A stretch of DNA of 64,000 nucleotides from Ignavibacteria bacterium. Its GTDB lineage: Bacteria > Bacteroidota > Ignavibacteria > Tepidaquicellales > Tepidaquicellaceae. This document shows, one piece after another, positions 17,542 to 26,580 of the stretch. A program made the translations under genes and the position numbers. The stretch spans positions 1 to 64,000 of the forward strand of contig JABAQZ010000013.1 of assembly GCA_019187405.1 (NCBI GenBank), written 5' to 3'. The notes beneath the pieces are model-generated. The model was not told where the DNA came from. It searched no databases and saw only the letters and a program-made list of their open reading frames with translations. Each line of letters opens with the position of its first letter. Within the stretch, counting starts at the first letter, position 1.

Positions 17542-17889
17542 ATGAAATCAAAAAAACTCGCGGAAAAACTTGCCGATCTGATGCTTCAGAAAAAGGGTAC
17601 CGGTATATTAATAATGGATCTGACAAAATTAACCACCATTACCGATTACTTTGTCATTTGCTCTGCTTCTTCTGATACTCAGGTTAAAGCAATTTCAGAT
17701 TTTATCAAAGACGAAACGAAAAAGCTTAACGAAAGACCTTGGCATAATGAAGGTTATACAAATTTAAGCTGGGTGCTTTTGGATTTTGTGGATGTTGTGG
17801 CGCACATATTTCTTGAAGAGACAAGGCGTTTTTATAATCTCGAAGGTCTATGGGCTGATGCAGTAATAACCGAAGTAAGAGACAAATAA
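17542..17889 (+). CDS. rsfS: Ribosomal silencing factor RsfS
   Basis: Binds ribosomal protein uL14 and blocks 30S-50S joining when nutrients are short. The 115-residue length and the segments DYFVICSASSDTQVKAI, RPWHNEG, WVLLDFVDVVAHIF and RRFYNLEGLWADA are the family's conserved core. The gene sits four bases after the LytR_C gene and three bases before pdxA. Confidence 0.95.
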   Translation: MKSKKLAEKLADLMLQKKGTGILIMDLTKLTTITDYFVICSASSDTQVKAISDFIKDETKKLNERPWHNEGYTNLSWVLLDFVDVVAHIFLEETRRFYNLEGLWADAVITEVRDK

Positions 17890-17892
17890 ATT

Positions 17893-18849
17893 ATGCTCCG
17901 CGGAAGAAAGAAATTAATTCTTACTCTCGGCGATCCAAACGGAATCGGTCCTGAAATAATTCTAAAAATTTTCAAGCAAAAAAAACTTTTAAAAGATTTC
18001 GAACTTAAGATTGCAGGCTCAAAAAAAATACTTGACGAATATTCAGCTCTTCTGAATTTGCCTGAAATCAACAGTCAATATGTTATTGATATCCCCGTAT
18101 CCTCTTCATATAGACTTTCACCAGGAAATATAGACAGGCATGCAGGAAAGATTTCCGGAAAATCGGTGAAACTGGCAGCCGTAATGTGCATGAGAAAATC
18201 ATTTGACGCAATGATAACCATGCCAATTTCAAAAGAGTCGTTAAATCTCGGAGGTTATAATTATCATGGTCATACGGAAATGCTCGAGGAAATCACAAAT
18301 TCCGATGAAGTTGTAATGATGCTGTATTCTACAAGATTTTCAGTAGCCTTAATTACGGGACATATACCGATCAAAAAAGTCGGCAGTATTATTAATGCTG
18401 AATTGCTATTCAGAAAAATTGCTGTCGTAAACAATACATTAGTCCGGAATTTTAAAATAAGAAAACCAAAAATAGCAGTGCTTGCACTTAATCCACATTC
18501 AGGTGACGGCGGATTAATTGGAATGGAAGAGCAGAACATCATCCTGCCTTTAATTGAAAAAATGAATTTGCACGGATTCACAATCAGGGGACCGTTTTCG
18601 CCGGATGCCTATTTTGCCGTCAAAGCATATAAAAAATTTGACATTACCGTTGCCATGTATCACGATCAGGCGCTGATTCCATTTAAAATGATTTCATTCG
18701 GAAAGGGCGTTAATTATACTGCAGGACTAAAAATCATCAGGACGTCTCCCGATCACGGAACAGCATTTGATATTGCCGGTACAGGAAAGGCAGACATCGG
18801 CAGTTCGATTGAGGCAATAAAACTTGCCGGAAAGCTAAAAGCATATTAA
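17893..18849 (+). CDS. pdxA: 4-hydroxythreonine-4-phosphate dehydrogenase
   Basis: Oxidises 4-phospho-hydroxythreonine in the DXP-dependent pyridoxal phosphate pathway. The 318-residue length is normal. Signatures: LGDPNGIGPEI (start), YHGHTEML, GHIPIKKV, LNPHSGDGG, MYHDQALIPFK (metal-binding His) and SPDHGTAFDIAGTGKAD. pdxJ is not adjacent. It closes the LytR_C-rsfS-pdxA operon and converges with the TPR gene. Confidence 0.95.
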   Translation: MLRGRKKLILTLGDPNGIGPEIILKIFKQKKLLKDFELKIAGSKKILDEYSALLNLPEINSQYVIDIPVSSSYRLSPGNIDRHAGKISGKSVKLAAVMCMRKSFDAMITMPISKESLNLGGYNYHGHTEMLEEITNSDEVVMMLYSTRFSVALITGHIPIKKVGSIINAELLFRKIAVVNNTLVRNFKIRKPKIAVLALNPHSGDGGLIGMEEQNIILPLIEKMNLHGFTIRGPFSPDAYFAVKAYKKFDITVAMYHDQALIPFKMISFGKGVNYTAGLKIIRTSPDHGTAFDIAGTGKADIGSSIEAIKLAGKLKAY

Positions 18850-18889
18850 TAAAACTTTTTTGGGGATTAATTTCGTCGGTAAGTGTCTT

Positions 18890-20305
18890 TTATCTGTGAA
18901 TTAAAAATTCAAGTACTTTTTTCCAGTCACTTTTGAAATCATAATTAAATCTTTCTTTGGGATTAAGTTCAAAAGCTTTTTCAATCATCTCAATTCCTTT
19001 TTCTATTTCTTCCGTAAGGAAATATATCTTTGATTTTTCGTAATAAGGTTCAGCCCAGCCGGGATTATTTTTCAGCGCATTATCGAATGCTTCAAGAGCT
19101 TTTTGATATGATTTAATGTCAAGCAAAGCACAACCGTAATCATACCAAGCATCGAAGTTTGATTCATCGAGCTTTACTACCATTTCATAACTTTTTACTG
19201 ATTCTTTCAGCTTGCCAAGTGCATGCTCTGCATCAGCTTTCAGATACCAGATTTCAGAATAATCTTTACAGAGAATAAGTGCGGAATTAAAATCCTCGAT
19301 TGCTTTCTCGTAATTCTTAATACAGAAATAGCAGTTTCCCCTGCCGTAATATGTTTCATAATTATGTGAATCAACCTTTATTGCGCGTGTAAAATATTCA
19401 ATGGCTTTTTCATATTCATGCAGTTCTTCGTAAGCATTTCCAATGTTATGGAGAGAGAAATGATCCGATTTTTTAAAAGCGAGCGCATTTTCATAATACT
19501 CAATAGCTTTATGAAGCCTTCCGAGGGAAGCGTAAGCATTTCCGCAATTATACCAAGCGGAAGAAAAATTCTTTCTCAATGCCAGACACATTTCGTAGCT
19601 TTCTATTGCTTTAAGATATCTTCCCATTCTGTTAAGAACAATGCCTCTGTTATACCATGCCGTATAATTCATAGGAGAGTAATTAAGATGCTTGTCATAA
19701 GCTTCGATGGATTCTTTGAGCATATCGAGAAAATCATAACAATACCCCAGTTCATAATAAGCATCCTTGTGCAGAGGATCTGTTTTAAGAACGTTGAGAA
19801 AACAATCAGCCGCTTCGGTGAATTTTTCCATTTTTTCAAGAGTAAGCCCCATGTTAAAAAGGGCATCAATATTTTCCGGGTCTAACTCAAGGGCTTTCTG
19901 AAAACAGCAAAGCGCTTTTTCGCATTCTTCGGAATTATCAAGAGCAATACCTTTGTTAATGTAAATTTCAGAATCGGTGGGATCCAAAAGAATAGCTTTA
20001 TCGAAAAATTCAATTGCTTCGTCAAATTTTCCAAGACTGTCAAGAATCAGGGCTTTTTTATGCCATGCATCGGTAGAATAGGGATAAATATCAAGCAATA
20101 CATTAACATAGCTTAATGCTTTATCATACTCGCAATTTTCAAAATAGAAATTAATTATTTCTTCAATGTTCTCTGCGTCAAAATTTTTCTTTGCTTCTTC
20201 TTCAAGCTTCAGAATTTTCTGAAGTTCTTCGTTTTTCTTATTCCGGTTTCCGCTTTTAGCGGTCCCGTCATCTTCTAAAAAATCCAGATTTTCAAAGTCA
20301 CTCAT
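18890..20305 (-). CDS. Tetratricopeptide-repeat protein
   Basis: A 471-residue soluble protein without a signal peptide. After a polar, charged ~35-residue head, the chain is a near-continuous solenoid of about eleven 34-residue TPR units, many with the A/G-x3-Y/F-x-KAI pattern (FDEAIEFFDKAILLDPTDSE is a clear copy). TPRs bind other proteins; the partner is unknown. A GGAGA Shine-Dalgarno and a well-formed promoter lie just upstream on the minus strand. The gene is alone in its transcript. Confidence 0.9.
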   Translation of the reverse strand: MSDFENLDFLEDDGTAKSGNRNKKNEELQKILKLEEEAKKNFDAENIEEIINFYFENCEYDKALSYVNVLLDIYPYSTDAWHKKALILDSLGKFDEAIEFFDKAILLDPTDSEIYINKGIALDNSEECEKALCCFQKALELDPENIDALFNMGLTLEKMEKFTEAADCFLNVLKTDPLHKDAYYELGYCYDFLDMLKESIEAYDKHLNYSPMNYTAWYNRGIVLNRMGRYLKAIESYEMCLALRKNFSSAWYNCGNAYASLGRLHKAIEYYENALAFKKSDHFSLHNIGNAYEELHEYEKAIEYFTRAIKVDSHNYETYYGRGNCYFCIKNYEKAIEDFNSALILCKDYSEIWYLKADAEHALGKLKESVKSYEMVVKLDESNFDAWYDYGCALLDIKSYQKALEAFDNALKNNPGWAEPYYEKSKIYFLTEEIEKGIEMIEKAFELNPKERFNYDFKSDWKKVLEFLIHR

Positions 20306-20342
20306 GTAATTCTCCTTGTTAATTTCTCCAAAAATCTTTTGC

Positions 20343-20373
20343 TGAAATTATATAAAAGTCATTTTTAAGTCAA
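20343..20373 (-). promoter_or_regulatory. Promoter for the TPR gene
   Basis: Read on the minus strand: TTGACT, a 17-base spacer, then TAATTTCA (plus positions 20373 down to 20343). Counting from TTG the spacer is 20 bases, as in Bacteroidota promoters. The start codon is about 38 bases beyond the -7 element. Confidence 0.5.
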
Positions 20374-20607
20374 GTAATTATTCATTAAGAGGGACGTCTG
20401 CTTTCTAATACTGTATCTCTTAAGTTTTACCATGTTCAATTTATTTTTAATCTAACTTTGAAACTATACCTAAATTCTGTCCTAAGTCCTTTTATTCAGG
20501 CGAATCACACGATTTCAGATTCAGTAATGAAACACGCATTCTAAATAAGTCAGTCAAAAGTTAATTTAAAAACTCATTTATTTTTCAAAAATATTTTTAA
20601 ATATGAC

Positions 20608-20637
20608 TTGATTAAAAAATTTAACTTCATAGTTTTG
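20608..20637 (+). promoter_or_regulatory. Bacteroidota-type promoter for the secreted glycosidase-like gene
   Basis: TTG at 20608-20610, a 19-base spacer and TAGTTTTG at 20630-20637, a full match to TTG-N19-TAnnTTTG. The start codon follows 38 bases later. The inverted repeat CTTGATT/AATCAAG overlaps both elements. Confidence 0.6.
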
Positions 20638-20675
20638 AATCAAGCCCCAAATAATTTTAAATTAAAAAATTAAAA

Positions 20676-23030
20676 ATGGGGAAACCAAATCTAAGTTTAG
20701 TTTTATTTTTACTTCTTTCATTAACTCTTATTTATTCATTTACTTCAGAGAATAAGAGTAAAAAAATAACCCCAATGTTTTATGAAACTCTCGATAATGA
20801 AACCATTTCCTGGCTTGGCAGAGTAACTCTTGCCGGAGGAACGGTTTCCGACAGCATTGTTTCGGCCGTTGACGATTACATTAAAGAAGTCAAAGGACTG
20901 AAATTTCAGCCATACAATATCCGCAACCTTCTTATGAGAGAAAACTGGTTTTGCGGAGATTTTATCGCAGCTTTTGTTCCCGTGTTTATTAATACAGATG
21001 GTTCGGGAGAAATCCTTGGAAATGCTGTTGATTCAAATTTTAATTTCCCGGCTTCCGAATACTCAGATACTGGATTATACAGTGGGTGGAAAGGCAACGG
21101 ATTTGACAGATACATTTCAACTGGATTTAATCCTTATACTGTCAGTTCGTTTATTCCTACAGATGCTCATTTTATGATATACAGCATGTCAGATACAATG
21201 GATGCTGGAAGAATGGGATGCAGAAAAAACGATGATGGTTTTTATATGTACCCGAGATTTACTAACGGAAATACTTACTTTTCAATTAATGCTGTCGAAG
21301 AAGAAACAATAAGACTTCCTTCTTCGAGAAATTACATTTCCATTCAGAGAATTTCGACACAGCTTGCGAACCTATATTATATGGATAATCAGGTTAATAC
21401 CGTTCAGCATTCGTATACCAGAAAACCCAATATTGATTTTACAATCGGAGCTTTTAACAATAACGGTCTAATCAGGAATCATATATCCATGAGACTCGGA
21501 GGTTATTCGATTGGAAAAAGTTTCACTGGTTATCAACAGCAGATTCATTACAATGCCGTTCAAAGGTTAATGAAAAGATTAGGACGCACACTCGCCGATG
21601 GAATGGAGGCTGACATAAAATCCAATCTCTTTGTTTACACAGGAAATAAACTTACTGTTAATTATAAAGCACATGAAGGAGGAAGATTGCTGTTTGAAAT
21701 TCAGAACTCCAGCGGTGAAGTATTAAATGACATGTCACTGGAAAAATGTGTTCCTCTTACGGGTGACAGCTTTATGGAAACTGTAAGATGGGAAAACGGC
21801 AGCGACCTGTCTGAATTTATAAATACACCTGTTTATCTCAGAGTAACAATGTCAAATGCTGATTTGTATTCAGTGCAATTTCCAAATGAAGTGGCATCGG
21901 TTGACAGCACATTTCCCGGTCTGAAAGTCGGCGCATACAAACAATTTTTTGCAGATACTTTGTTTTTCGGAAATGAGGCTTCGGTTCAGACAAAGATGCA
22001 TTCTCCTGTCAAGTTACCCGATCCAATAATATCGCCTGAAATGCCCTGGGAAGGTAATTTCATTGTAACAAATTACAGTAATGTTTACAGGTCAATGAGT
22101 ATTTTCTCGAATCAGATGGTTTACAAAATGTGGCTGAGAGCGAGAAACAGTCTCGGAAATTTTCCTGCATACTATGAATCTGAAGACGGAATCAACTGGA
22201 CTCGTCCTGTTCTTGAATCTTTTAAATACAACGGCAGCGTGGAAAATAATATAATAAATGACGCGCCATATCCCGGCGGATTTTTTACCGTAATAGATGA
22301 TTCAGCATACAATAAAACTGATTCGACACGACGTTATAAATCAGTTTATAATACACATCCTACTTACACAGACAGCAGACTAAATGTATCATTTTCTTAT
22401 GATGGCTTGGTATGGATTCCATATTCCGGAAATCCTGTGAGATATATCGGCGAAGACCTCTCAAGCTGCGGCTGGAATCCCGTTTTAAAAAAATATCTCG
22501 GCTACTTCAGGGATTCTCTTGCAATAAGAAAAGTGGGTAGATATATCAGCGACGATTGGATAAACTGGACTTATACGGGCACAGTTTTAAAACCGCTGCC
22601 TACGGATATTAAAACCACACATTTTTATAACATGGAGGTTTTGTTCAAAGACAGTGTTTACTGGGGTTTTGCGGGTGTGATGAGACTTAATGAATCGGGA
22701 AACGAAAATCCTCCGACTCCTTCAAGAACAGACAATACCAATTTCATTGCTCTTGTTTTTTCAAGAGATGGCATAAATTTTGTCCGATGCGGAAATACAC
22801 AGGCGTTTCTGAACTATGGTGAACTTGGCAGCTGGGATGACCAGATGGTTTATACAATTGGTGTACCCGTAAGAGTCGGGAATGAATTCTATATTTATTA
22901 TAACGGATTTAACATCAAGCATTACAATAACGGTAATCCGCCACCGCCATACAGCGGCGGTCCGGCAAAAAGTCATATTGGTCTTGCAAAAATAGGACTG
23001 GATAGATTTGTATCTTTATCGACTTACTGA
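20676..23030 (+). CDS. Secreted two-part protein: LamG-like N-terminal half and glycosidase-type beta-propeller
   Basis: 784 residues with an N-terminal hydrophobic signal segment (about 6-24). The first half (about 40-320) has the look of a LamG-like fold as found in phage-tail and surface proteins (FDRYISTGFNPYTVSSF, HFMIYSMSDTMDAGRMG, FTIGAFNNNGLIRNHIS). The second half (from about 445) reads WLRARNSLGNFPAYYESEDGINWTRP, DAPYPGG, FSYDGLVWIPY and FSRDGINFVRC, repeated blade motifs resembling GH32/GH43-like propellers. It stops right after HIGLAKIGLDRFVSLSTY, where related proteins as I know them continue. There is no T9SS sorting tail. The substrate is unknown. Confidence 0.6.
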   Translation: MGKPNLSLVLFLLLSLTLIYSFTSENKSKKITPMFYETLDNETISWLGRVTLAGGTVSDSIVSAVDDYIKEVKGLKFQPYNIRNLLMRENWFCGDFIAAFVPVFINTDGSGEILGNAVDSNFNFPASEYSDTGLYSGWKGNGFDRYISTGFNPYTVSSFIPTDAHFMIYSMSDTMDAGRMGCRKNDDGFYMYPRFTNGNTYFSINAVEEETIRLPSSRNYISIQRISTQLANLYYMDNQVNTVQHSYTRKPNIDFTIGAFNNNGLIRNHISMRLGGYSIGKSFTGYQQQIHYNAVQRLMKRLGRTLADGMEADIKSNLFVYTGNKLTVNYKAHEGGRLLFEIQNSSGEVLNDMSLEKCVPLTGDSFMETVRWENGSDLSEFINTPVYLRVTMSNADLYSVQFPNEVASVDSTFPGLKVGAYKQFFADTLFFGNEASVQTKMHSPVKLPDPIISPEMPWEGNFIVTNYSNVYRSMSIFSNQMVYKMWLRARNSLGNFPAYYESEDGINWTRPVLESFKYNGSVENNIINDAPYPGGFFTVIDDSAYNKTDSTRRYKSVYNTHPTYTDSRLNVSFSYDGLVWIPYSGNPVRYIGEDLSSCGWNPVLKKYLGYFRDSLAIRKVGRYISDDWINWTYTGTVLKPLPTDIKTTHFYNMEVLFKDSVYWGFAGVMRLNESGNENPPTPSRTDNTNFIALVFSRDGINFVRCGNTQAFLNYGELGSWDDQMVYTIGVPVRVGNEFYIYYNGFNIKHYNNGNPPPPYSGGPAKSHIGLAKIGLDRFVSLSTY

Positions 23031-23040
23031 TTAAAACAGC

Positions 23041-23853
23041 TTAGAGTTTCCTGCCCATTACATTGAGTATCATTGGTGTTATGAAAACTGAATCAGGATT
23101 TTTTTTCCTGCTGTTCCAGTCGTTTGAAATGTCATCACATTGCTTTTTTGTGATGACTTTTTTTTCATACATTTGATTAATATGAACCGACATGAATTTG
23201 TCCGCCCATTGGTAAATATCGCTTTCCGGTCCGCCGGCTCTTACAACCGGAGTAAGATCAATAAGTTCGACATTGCATCTTCTGAATACTGCCGGAATCT
23301 TAACGGCATAATACGGATCACCTCCGCCTGATATCCAGTAATCTCTTACAGAGTCTGCGAGATTGTCCGCAGGACCGCCTTTGGGATAAACAGATATGTT
23401 TTCATATACATAATCCTGAATTGCAATAATTCCGCCTGTTTTCATACTGCCAATTAATTTTATCAGATAATCTTCGGGCTCGCTTACAAAATCAATTACC
23501 CAGCGTAAAAATATCAGGTCATAATAATTCTTTTCAATTTCGGCATCTTCAAAATTTTGATTTATAAATTTTATATTATTCCATTTCACTTTATTGCAGT
23601 GATCTTTGAAATAATCAAGATAAAATTCCGATGGCTCGACTACCGTCAACTCACCTTTATCCCCGATTTTGTTTCTGATATCGATTGAAACAAATCCAGG
23701 TCCGGAACCAACATCAAGGCATTTCCATGCTGATTTGACACCCGTCTTATCAAGAAATTCATCTGTGTATTTTTTCCAGACTTTGTGCTGAAACTCCAAT
23801 CTTTCAAGTTCAGTTTGATTAACTCCGAGAATATAATCTTTGCTTTTACTCAT
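23041..23853 (-). CDS. Class I SAM-dependent methyltransferase
   Basis: 270 residues, soluble. Motif I is CLDVGSGPGFVSIDI, the acidic loop is VVEPSEFYLDYF, and YYDLIFLRWVIDFV is motif IV, so the fold is clear. The C-terminal part (AGGPESDIYQWADKFM) is likely the substrate side. The substrate cannot be told. It is the last of four closely spaced minus-strand genes (aminotransferase, DinB, PAP2, methyltransferase) and its stop is ten bases from that of the convergent glycosidase-like gene. Confidence 0.85.
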   Translation of the reverse strand: MSKSKDYILGVNQTELERLEFQHKVWKKYTDEFLDKTGVKSAWKCLDVGSGPGFVSIDIRNKIGDKGELTVVEPSEFYLDYFKDHCNKVKWNNIKFINQNFEDAEIEKNYYDLIFLRWVIDFVSEPEDYLIKLIGSMKTGGIIAIQDYVYENISVYPKGGPADNLADSVRDYWISGGGDPYYAVKIPAVFRRCNVELIDLTPVVRAGGPESDIYQWADKFMSVHINQMYEKKVITKKQCDDISNDWNSRKKNPDSVFITPMILNVMGRKL

Positions 23854-23863
23854 TAAAATTTTT

Positions 23864-24619
23864 CTAACTAATCAGTTTTGTAAAGTTTTTATTTGAAACC
23901 AGCAACAGCCCAAATGTCAGACCTGTGAAAGCACCTGCAATTACATCAATAGAATAATGAAATCCCGCAAACACTCTCGAAAGAGATACCAAGATACACC
24001 ATATTACCGGGACAACCGAAATATATTTCCATCGACCCGACGCTGTTTTTAAAATAACAAAAGATAATATAATTGCCGCAAAGAATGATGTCTCTGAATG
24101 ACCAGACGGAAAGGAATATGCCTTTTCGTTTAGCCAACTTTCAAAAATCTGTTTGTTGACATCATTGAAATTTTCGCGGTTAACATTGCTTTTAAGAAAA
24201 TCATATTTCCCGTCTTCGGGAAGCGAATAAAACTTTGTCTTATCCTGTTCGTTTAGACCTTTTTCAAAGATAAATTTCTGATAAGGTCTTTCTTTTTTAT
24301 AATAATTTTTAATCAGGAGAAGTCCGGAAGTTAGCAAAATCTGCAGCAAGATAACCGAACTAAAAAATAATATAACATGCTTTTTAGAAAGAGTGGATTT
24401 TCTTTTTACAAAAATTACAAAAGCCGTTATGATCAATATCAGAATAAACCCGAATGGACTTCCGGTAACTGTAATGTAATACCAGAACTGCGACAGTAAA
24501 TCAGATTTGCCAAAGCCGGCGTAATTATCCGTTGAGAAATGCAGAATCAGTATCAATAAAATAAATCCGGATAAATAAATAAAAAACAAGGTTTGATGAA
24601 AAATGAAATGTCTTTTCAA
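23864..24619 (-). CDS. PAP2-family membrane phosphatase
   Basis: 251 residues with about six membrane helices. The three-part PAP2 signature is complete: K104 followed by RP (111-112), PSGH (171-174) and SR (214-215) with H221 and D225. Such enzymes dephosphorylate lipid phosphates such as undecaprenyl pyrophosphate or phosphatidic acid at the outer face of the inner membrane. An extended loop of about 55 residues separates the first and second motifs, longer than usual. The start is TTG (24617-24619). Confidence 0.9.
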   Translation of the reverse strand: MKRHFIFHQTLFFIYLSGFILLILILHFSTDNYAGFGKSDLLSQFWYYITVTGSPFGFILILIITAFVIFVKRKSTLSKKHVILFFSSVILLQILLTSGLLLIKNYYKKERPYQKFIFEKGLNEQDKTKFYSLPEDGKYDFLKSNVNRENFNDVNKQIFESWLNEKAYSFPSGHSETSFFAAIILSFVILKTASGRWKYISVVPVIWCILVSLSRVFAGFHYSIDVIAGAFTGLTFGLLLVSNKNFTKLIS

Positions 24620-24625
24620 GTTGAA

Positions 24626-25135
24626 TTACTTCCTGTTCCAGCCAGCTTTTCTTATTAGCATTTGCATCTGCCCTCTGTGATGGGCTTCATGCTCGATAAT
24701 ATGGTAAATGATCCACTTCTTGGATATCTTTACTTCTTTATCTCTGCTTTTTCTAATGACAAATTCATCAAGCTCATCATCTTTCATACCCGAAATGTAA
24801 TCGATAAAATTGCTTCTGGATTTTTTGAGAACTTTGTGATAATCATCTTTTGATGGCGGCGTAAGCGGAGGCGATGGAGTTTTGAACGCATCAAACCATG
24901 TGTCATAATAGGCTTCTTTTTTCAGCTCTTCTGACTGCTCGATACCTGACAGAACTTCAAGCCAGTAAATCTCGCATTCTGCAAGATGCATCAGATAAGC
25001 GCCGATGGGATATTCTCCTTCCACAGGAGGAATAAAAAGCTGATCTTCGGTCAAATGCTCAACGCCGTTAAGAGTAACTTTCCTTACGTCTTCGAGCATC
25101 CATTTAAGCAATTCGATATTTGAATTACCGCTCAA
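24626..25135 (-). CDS. DinB-family protein (first of three in the window)
   Basis: 169 residues, a four-helix bundle of the DinB/YfiT type. The three metal-binding histidines are in YLMHLAE and in HEAHHRGQ, the usual positions. Family members include thiol-dependent transferases, but most are uncharacterised. The start is TTG; an ATG five bases upstream is out of play because it meets a stop after one codon. It lies between the aminotransferase (23-base gap) and PAP2 gene (six-base gap). Confidence 0.85.
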   Translation of the reverse strand: MSGNSNIELLKWMLEDVRKVTLNGVEHLTEDQLFIPPVEGEYPIGAYLMHLAECEIYWLEVLSGIEQSEELKKEAYYDTWFDAFKTPSPPLTPPSKDDYHKVLKKSRSNFIDYISGMKDDELDEFVIRKSRDKEVKISKKWIIYHIIEHEAHHRGQMQMLIRKAGWNRK

Positions 25136-25158
25136 ATCATATTCTGTTTAATTTATTA

Positions 25159-26451
25159 TTACTTCAGAGTCGAAAATGCATTCTCGAGCTTTTTCATAAT
25201 CAGCTTAACTTCATCAACAGAAATTGTTCCAACTGATATTCTGTACCATTTAGAATCCTGTGATGCGCCAAATGAAGCAAACGGGACAAAAGCTATTCCT
25301 GCTTCGTCAATGAGAAAGGCAGACATATCTTTTGTATCCTTTATTGTTTTTCCATCAAGTGTTTTTTTGCCGGTCATGTCTATTTTCACCGTAAGAAAAA
25401 TCGAAGCCTGAGGAGATATTACATCCACGTTGTAACCTTTGCTTTTGAGTTCCTTAAATCCGTCATAAAAGCCGTGTAAGCTGTCGGATATTTTGCTTTT
25501 TACCGAGTTGAGAAATTTATCAACTTCCACTTCATTTTTCAGATATCTTGAAATTGCAATCTGCTCTGCTTTTGGAGCCCATGCGCCCATGTGAGAAGTG
25601 ATAGAATTCATTTTAGAAATTATTTTCTTCGGACCGTATGCCCAGCCTACTCTTACGCCGGTTCCGCAAAATGCTTTTGATATGCCGTCGACAAATACAG
25701 TATAATCTTTTACAGCCGGATTAAGTATTACCGGATTGAAGTGCTCGGTATCTCCGTGAGTAAGCAGCCAGTATATCTGATCAAACAGCAGATATACAGG
25801 TTTTTCATCATCACCTCTCCTGTTATTTTCTTCAACTATGAGATCACAAATATCGGAAATTTCCTTTCTGGAAAAAACAGTTCCGGTCGGATTCAGCGGC
25901 GAGCACAAAGAAATAAGCGAAGCCTTGCTTATATGAGGAGCGATGTCTTCTGCTGTCGGCATAAAATTATTTTCGGGTTTAGTCTCAATCATTACAGCTC
26001 TCGATCTTGTAAGATGAGTGTAATGGTTATTATTCCATGAAGGTACTGGAAAAATTATTATGTCATTAATGTCAACAAGAGTATTATACGCGGCAAAAAT
26101 AACCGGACGCGCTCCGGAAGTAATCATAATTTCGTCAGCACTATAATCCAGCCCTCCTCGTTTTTTTATGAATTCGGAAACTTCCTTTCTTAATTCAAGC
26201 GCTCCATTTGCTGGCGGGTAATTTGTATGATTTTCATCATAAGCTTTTTTAATTTCTTCTTTCAGAAGATCGGGAATCGGGTATATTTTTGGATCAAAAT
26301 CGCCTATCGTCAGATTTGAAATATTTTTTCCGTTAGCAATCAGATCATTTATTTGCCAGGCAAGGTTGATTATTTCTGAGCCAATAAGTGTCTCAGCCAT
26401 TTCTGAAATTATAAGATTCCTTTTTCTGACATCCATTAATTCAGTATTCAT
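25159..26451 (-). CDS. PLP-dependent aminotransferase, class I/II
   Basis: 430 residues of fold-type I. Key elements: NYPPANGALELRKEVSEFI (substrate-side start), SGARPVIFAAYNTL (phosphate loop), PSWNNNHY, CSPLNPTGTVFS (the Asn-Pro pair), LLFDQIYW (Asp and Tyr contacting PLP), DGISKAFCGTGVRVGWA (Schiff-base Lys) and the C-terminal YRISVG (carboxylate-binding Arg). It most resembles aspartate-type aminotransferases. The amino-acid substrate is uncertain. It is the first gene of the four-gene minus-strand set. Confidence 0.9.
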   Translation of the reverse strand: MNTELMDVRKRNLIISEMAETLIGSEIINLAWQINDLIANGKNISNLTIGDFDPKIYPIPDLLKEEIKKAYDENHTNYPPANGALELRKEVSEFIKKRGGLDYSADEIMITSGARPVIFAAYNTLVDINDIIIFPVPSWNNNHYTHLTRSRAVMIETKPENNFMPTAEDIAPHISKASLISLCSPLNPTGTVFSRKEISDICDLIVEENNRRGDDEKPVYLLFDQIYWLLTHGDTEHFNPVILNPAVKDYTVFVDGISKAFCGTGVRVGWAYGPKKIISKMNSITSHMGAWAPKAEQIAISRYLKNEVEVDKFLNSVKSKISDSLHGFYDGFKELKSKGYNVDVISPQASIFLTVKIDMTGKKTLDGKTIKDTKDMSAFLIDEAGIAFVPFASFGASQDSKWYRISVGTISVDEVKLIMKKLENAFSTLK

Positions 26452-26580
26452 TCTCTTTATCTGTTTGTTTACAGAATATACTTATTTGAATTGTGAATTT
26501 TGATGAATTAATTTTTAACCGAACCAATTGAAATTATTACATCCTGATTTAAACTCAGCTTAAAAAAATTAATGCAAAGA

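Larger units (their letters stand above)
20306..20675. other. Divergent intergenic region, 370 bases
   Basis: Holds back-to-back promoters for the TPR gene (minus) and the secreted glycosidase-like gene (plus), listed separately. An inverted repeat CTTGATT (20607-20613) / AATCAAG (20638-20644) brackets the plus promoter and could be an operator. Nothing coding was seen between about 20375 and 20600. Confidence 0.5.
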
